Made by a program: the position numbers and the translations under genes. From assembly GCA_022826725.1 (NCBI GenBank), contig JAJDUF010000012.1, forward strand, positions 1 to 64,000: a DNA stretch of 64,000 nt, read 5' to 3'. Under the pieces are notes generated by a model, which was given only the letters and a program-made list of their open reading frames with translations, was not told the DNA's origin and made no database searches. Positions 61,936 to 64,000 of this stretch are shown here, piece after piece; position 1 is the stretch's first letter; each line of letters begins with the position of its first letter. The stretch comes from Chloroflexota bacterium (lineage in GTDB: Bacteria > Chloroflexota > UBA11872 > UBA12225 > JAJDUF01).

Positions 61936-62988
61936 TCATGCTACCACTTCGCGTAGCGCGCCAACAAGCGCGACGTGATCGCTCTCGCTGCCAATCGAGA
62001 TGCGGAGGTAGCGCTCCAAGCGCCGCTGATGGAAATAGCGCACGAGCACCCGCCGCGCGCGGAGGGCCGCGTATACCTCGGCGGCCGGCTGGGGCTGCGG
62101 CTCCACGAGCAGGAAGTTGGTGGCCGACGGCCAGACGCGCCAGCCGAATGTAGTGCGGAGGATTTCGGCCAACTCGTCGCGCCGCCGGGCCAGGCGGCGG
62201 TTGGCGGCCATCGCCAACTCGTACTGGGCCAATGCGGCGATGCCGGCCGCCTGACTGAGGCGGTTGACGTTGTAGGAATCCTTCACTTTGTAGAGGCCGC
62301 CGATAAGCTCGTCCGACCCGAACGCATAGCCGATACGTAGACCGGCCAGCCCGAACCCCTTCGACATGGTGCGGGTAATCAGGAGATTGGGATGGTGGCT
62401 AAGGAGGGAGAGCATGGAGGTGGCACCGAAATCCACGTAGGCCTCGTCGGTGACGACTACGCCGTTCAGTCCCGCGCAGAGGGCCGCCATCTCGTCGTGC
62501 GTGACCGGCTTGCCGGTCGGTGCGTTGGGATGGGCGATAAACGTGACGCGACCACCGGCGCGCACCAACTCATCCACCGGCAGCGCGAACCGGTCGTCCG
62601 AGTCGATCTCCAGGAGCTGGGCGCCGTGAATCTCGGCCAGCGTGCGGTACACACTGTAGGTTGGGTAGGGCGTGACGACCCGCTCGCCCGGATCAACGCA
62701 CGCCCGCAGCGTGAGGGCAAGCAACTCGTCGGAGCCGTTGCCGACGATGATCTGCTCCGGTGGTACGCCGTAACGCTCGGCTAGGTGGTCGCGTAGTGCG
62801 GAGCACGTCGGATCGGGATAGAGGCGCACCTGCTCGTCGAGCGCCGCCCGGACGGCGTCGGTGATGCCGGGGAGCACGTCGGGGTGCTCGTTCGTGTTCA
62901 GCTTGACCCACCCGGCTTCGCGCGGCTGATCGCCGGGCACATACGGTGCCAGTGCAGCGACATCAGCACGGAGCAGTGAGGCAGTCAT
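61936..62988 (-). CDS. hisC: Histidinol-phosphate aminotransferase
   Basis: A 350-residue class I/II PLP aminotransferase. N-terminal KLNTNEHPDVLPGI near residue 29, NGSDELLALTLRA near 81, NAPTGKPV near 155, VVVTDEAYVDF near 178, and the PLP Lys in TRTMSKGFGLAGLRIGYAFG near 211. Substrate-binding Arg in RYLRISIGSE near 330. It acts late in histidine synthesis. GGAGAATG precedes ATG 62988; the frame runs on to 63135. It lies downstream of, and apart from, other his genes. Confidence 0.92.
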   Translation of the reverse strand: MTASLLRADVAALAPYVPGDQPREAGWVKLNTNEHPDVLPGITDAVRAALDEQVRLYPDPTCSALRDHLAERYGVPPEQIIVGNGSDELLALTLRACVDPGERVVTPYPTYSVYRTLAEIHGAQLLEIDSDDRFALPVDELVRAGGRVTFIAHPNAPTGKPVTHDEMAALCAGLNGVVVTDEAYVDFGATSMLSLLSHHPNLLITRTMSKGFGLAGLRIGYAFGSDELIGGLYKVKDSYNVNRLSQAAGIAALAQYELAMAANRRLARRRDELAEILRTTFGWRVWPSATNFLLVEPQPQPAAEVYAALRARRVLVRYFHQRRLERYLRISIGSESDHVALVGALREVVA

Positions 62989-63168
62989 CGCATTCTCCGA
63001 TACTCGGCGGCCGAGGCGAGTGAAGCCGGTCAGGTGGGGATTGTAGAGCCTTGTGCAGGATTTCACAAGCACGGGTGCGCCTCGGACACACCAGCCGGTG
63101 CCGGGAGGTCTCCTAGCGGCGGGAGAGCGACGCAACGCTGTGACGCGGTATCATCAAGGCGGAGCAAG

Positions 63169-63765
63169 ATGATGAAAGTGATCGAGCAGGCAAGCGTCGC
63201 GGCACTACCAACGCTACCACGGCCGCTGACAGCGGAGGAGTTCTTTGCGCTGCCGGAGGAGATTCGGGACCGGCACGAGCTTGTGCGCGGTCGGCTGGAG
63301 GAATTGGACACGGTGCCACCTGGAATTCGTCACGGTCTGGTGATGCTTCGGATTGCCCGGGTACTTATGGACTACATTGAGCCGCGTGGTCTCGGCATGG
63401 TCGTCGGCGGTGACGCGGGGTTCATTCTGGAGCGAGCGCCGGATACGGTGCGGGGGCCGGACGTGGCCTTTATGCGGGCAGATCGTGTGCCGCCTGACGA
63501 TGAGCTAGATGGATTCGGGGACCTGTCTCCCGATCTCGCTGTGGAAGTCCTGTCCCCCAGGGATCGGCCGGGGCGTGTGCAGGCCAAAGTCGGGGACTAT
63601 CTGCGTACCGGCGTGCGGCTGGTGTGGGTGGTAGACCCCCGCGCACGGACGGTAGTTGTCCACGTCCCTGATCGCCCCCCGCATAGGCACACGGCGGCCG
63701 ACCGACTCGACGGGGGTGACGTACTCCCCGGCTTTTCCTACTCCGTGGGCGAGCTGCTGGCGTAG
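63169..63765 (+). CDS. Uma2 family (DUF820) putative nuclease
   Basis: A 198-residue Uma2 protein. PLTAEEFFALPEEIRDRHELVRGRLEE is the usual N-terminus. The probable catalytic Asp, Glu and Lys lie in RGPDVAFMRADR (near 101), PDLAVEVLSPRDRP (near 124) and VQAKVGDYLRTGVRLVWVVD (near 139). It is more canonical than the copy at 6231 and lacks the coiled coil. AAGGCGGAGC precedes ATG 63169. Function unproven; often linked to plasmid or viral defence by inference only. Confidence 0.88.
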   Translation: MMKVIEQASVAALPTLPRPLTAEEFFALPEEIRDRHELVRGRLEELDTVPPGIRHGLVMLRIARVLMDYIEPRGLGMVVGGDAGFILERAPDTVRGPDVAFMRADRVPPDDELDGFGDLSPDLAVEVLSPRDRPGRVQAKVGDYLRTGVRLVWVVDPRARTVVVHVPDRPPHRHTAADRLDGGDVLPGFSYSVGELLA

Positions 63766-63785
63766 CCGTTGATTGGCCTGGCGGT

Positions 63786-64000
63786 TTAGGAACCGCTCTC
63801 CAGCGCCTGCCGGAGCCGGAAGATTTCGAGCCGCAGCTCCGACAATTCCCGGTCGAGGTCGCCCAACTGCCGCTGCACCTCTGCTGGCAACTCCAAGAGC
63901 GTGCGCTGCAAGCGGTTGGCCCGGTCCTGGACGGCCTCAACGGCGGCGAGCAGGGCCCCACGATCCAGGCCCGACGTCGCTGCCGGCGTGGTCGGTTGCG
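63786..64000 (-). CDS. C-terminal coiled-coil fragment (partial gene)
   Basis: The 3' end of a gene entering from the right edge: 70 codons ending at TAA 63786. The visible part is heptad-like (LLAAVEAVQDRANRLQRTLL, LDRELSELRLEIFRLRQALE) and should be a coiled coil. The 5' end, domain and start lie outside the window. It resembles the C-terminal coil of the Uma2 protein at 6231, but this could be chance. Confidence 0.7.
   Translation of the reverse strand, partial: QPTTPAATSGLDRGALLAAVEAVQDRANRLQRTLLELPAEVQRQLGDLDRELSELRLEIFRLRQALESGS

Overview
The window is GC-rich bacterial chromosome. It opens with the 5' end of a 16S rRNA gene on the minus strand and carries about 50 protein genes. Taken together, the 16S start, the very high GC, the CbiMNQO-type metal importer, fused KorA, K+-type membrane pyrophosphatase, Uma2 proteins, CotH/lamin-tail and SpoIID-like secreted proteins, and many intergenic hairpin repeats suggest a Chloroflexota bacterium, possibly Thermomicrobia-like. 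That placement is inference; the full 16S would settle it.

Layout. 1-585: 16S start, rRNA leader and a near-consensus rRNA promoter. 585-9560: Gfo/Idh oxidoreductase, YabN/MazG-type pyrophosphatase, MoxR ATPase, an orphan Cas6, a small membrane protein, a Uma2 nuclease, and two tandem membrane proteins of which one carries a spermidine-synthase-like domain. 9730-13760: ATP-driven cobalt/nickel-type importer (cbiM-cbiN-cbiQ-cbiO), with a sigma70-type promoter and a Fur-family operator, next to a Fur-family regulator. 14320-27005: DNA repair and core genes (polA, mutM, type 4 uracil-DNA glycosylase, dapB-dapA, rpsO-pnp, MGMT), interrupted by an AT-richer patch with two unknown small genes and by a 75-bp tandem repeat array. 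27380-36605: double-HTH regulator, tyrosine recombinase, RidA, an ATP-grasp-like protein, lysine 2,3-aminomutase, ECF sigma factor with membrane anti-sigma factor, and a two-gene toxin/antitoxin-like module. 36750-47760: ABC exporter, K+ channel, PhyH oxygenase, SpoIID-like protein, methyltransferase, YggX-like protein, CotH-like protein, dual-specificity phosphatase. 48080-64000: IclR regulator followed by korA-korB and an aroD fusion, a second Gfo/Idh protein, HAD hydrolase, TauE exporter, Ldh2 dehydrogenase, IF-2B-like protein, SirB1-like protein, membrane pyrophosphatase, hisC, a second Uma2 protein, and the 3' end of a coiled-coil gene.

Genes that work together: cbiMNQO with fur (metal uptake and its control); dapB-dapA (lysine/diaminopimelate); rpsO-pnp (translation and RNA decay); polA, mutM, udg and ogt (DNA repair); sigma and anti-sigma (envelope signalling); korA-korB (ferredoxin-linked 2-oxoacid oxidation).

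The most distinctive property is a set of dispersed, hairpin-forming repeat families between genes. Several supply the last codons and stop codon of a neighbouring gene (cas6, mutM, the IF-2B-like gene). One 55-bp palindromic element sits in frame inside the CotH-like coding sequence.
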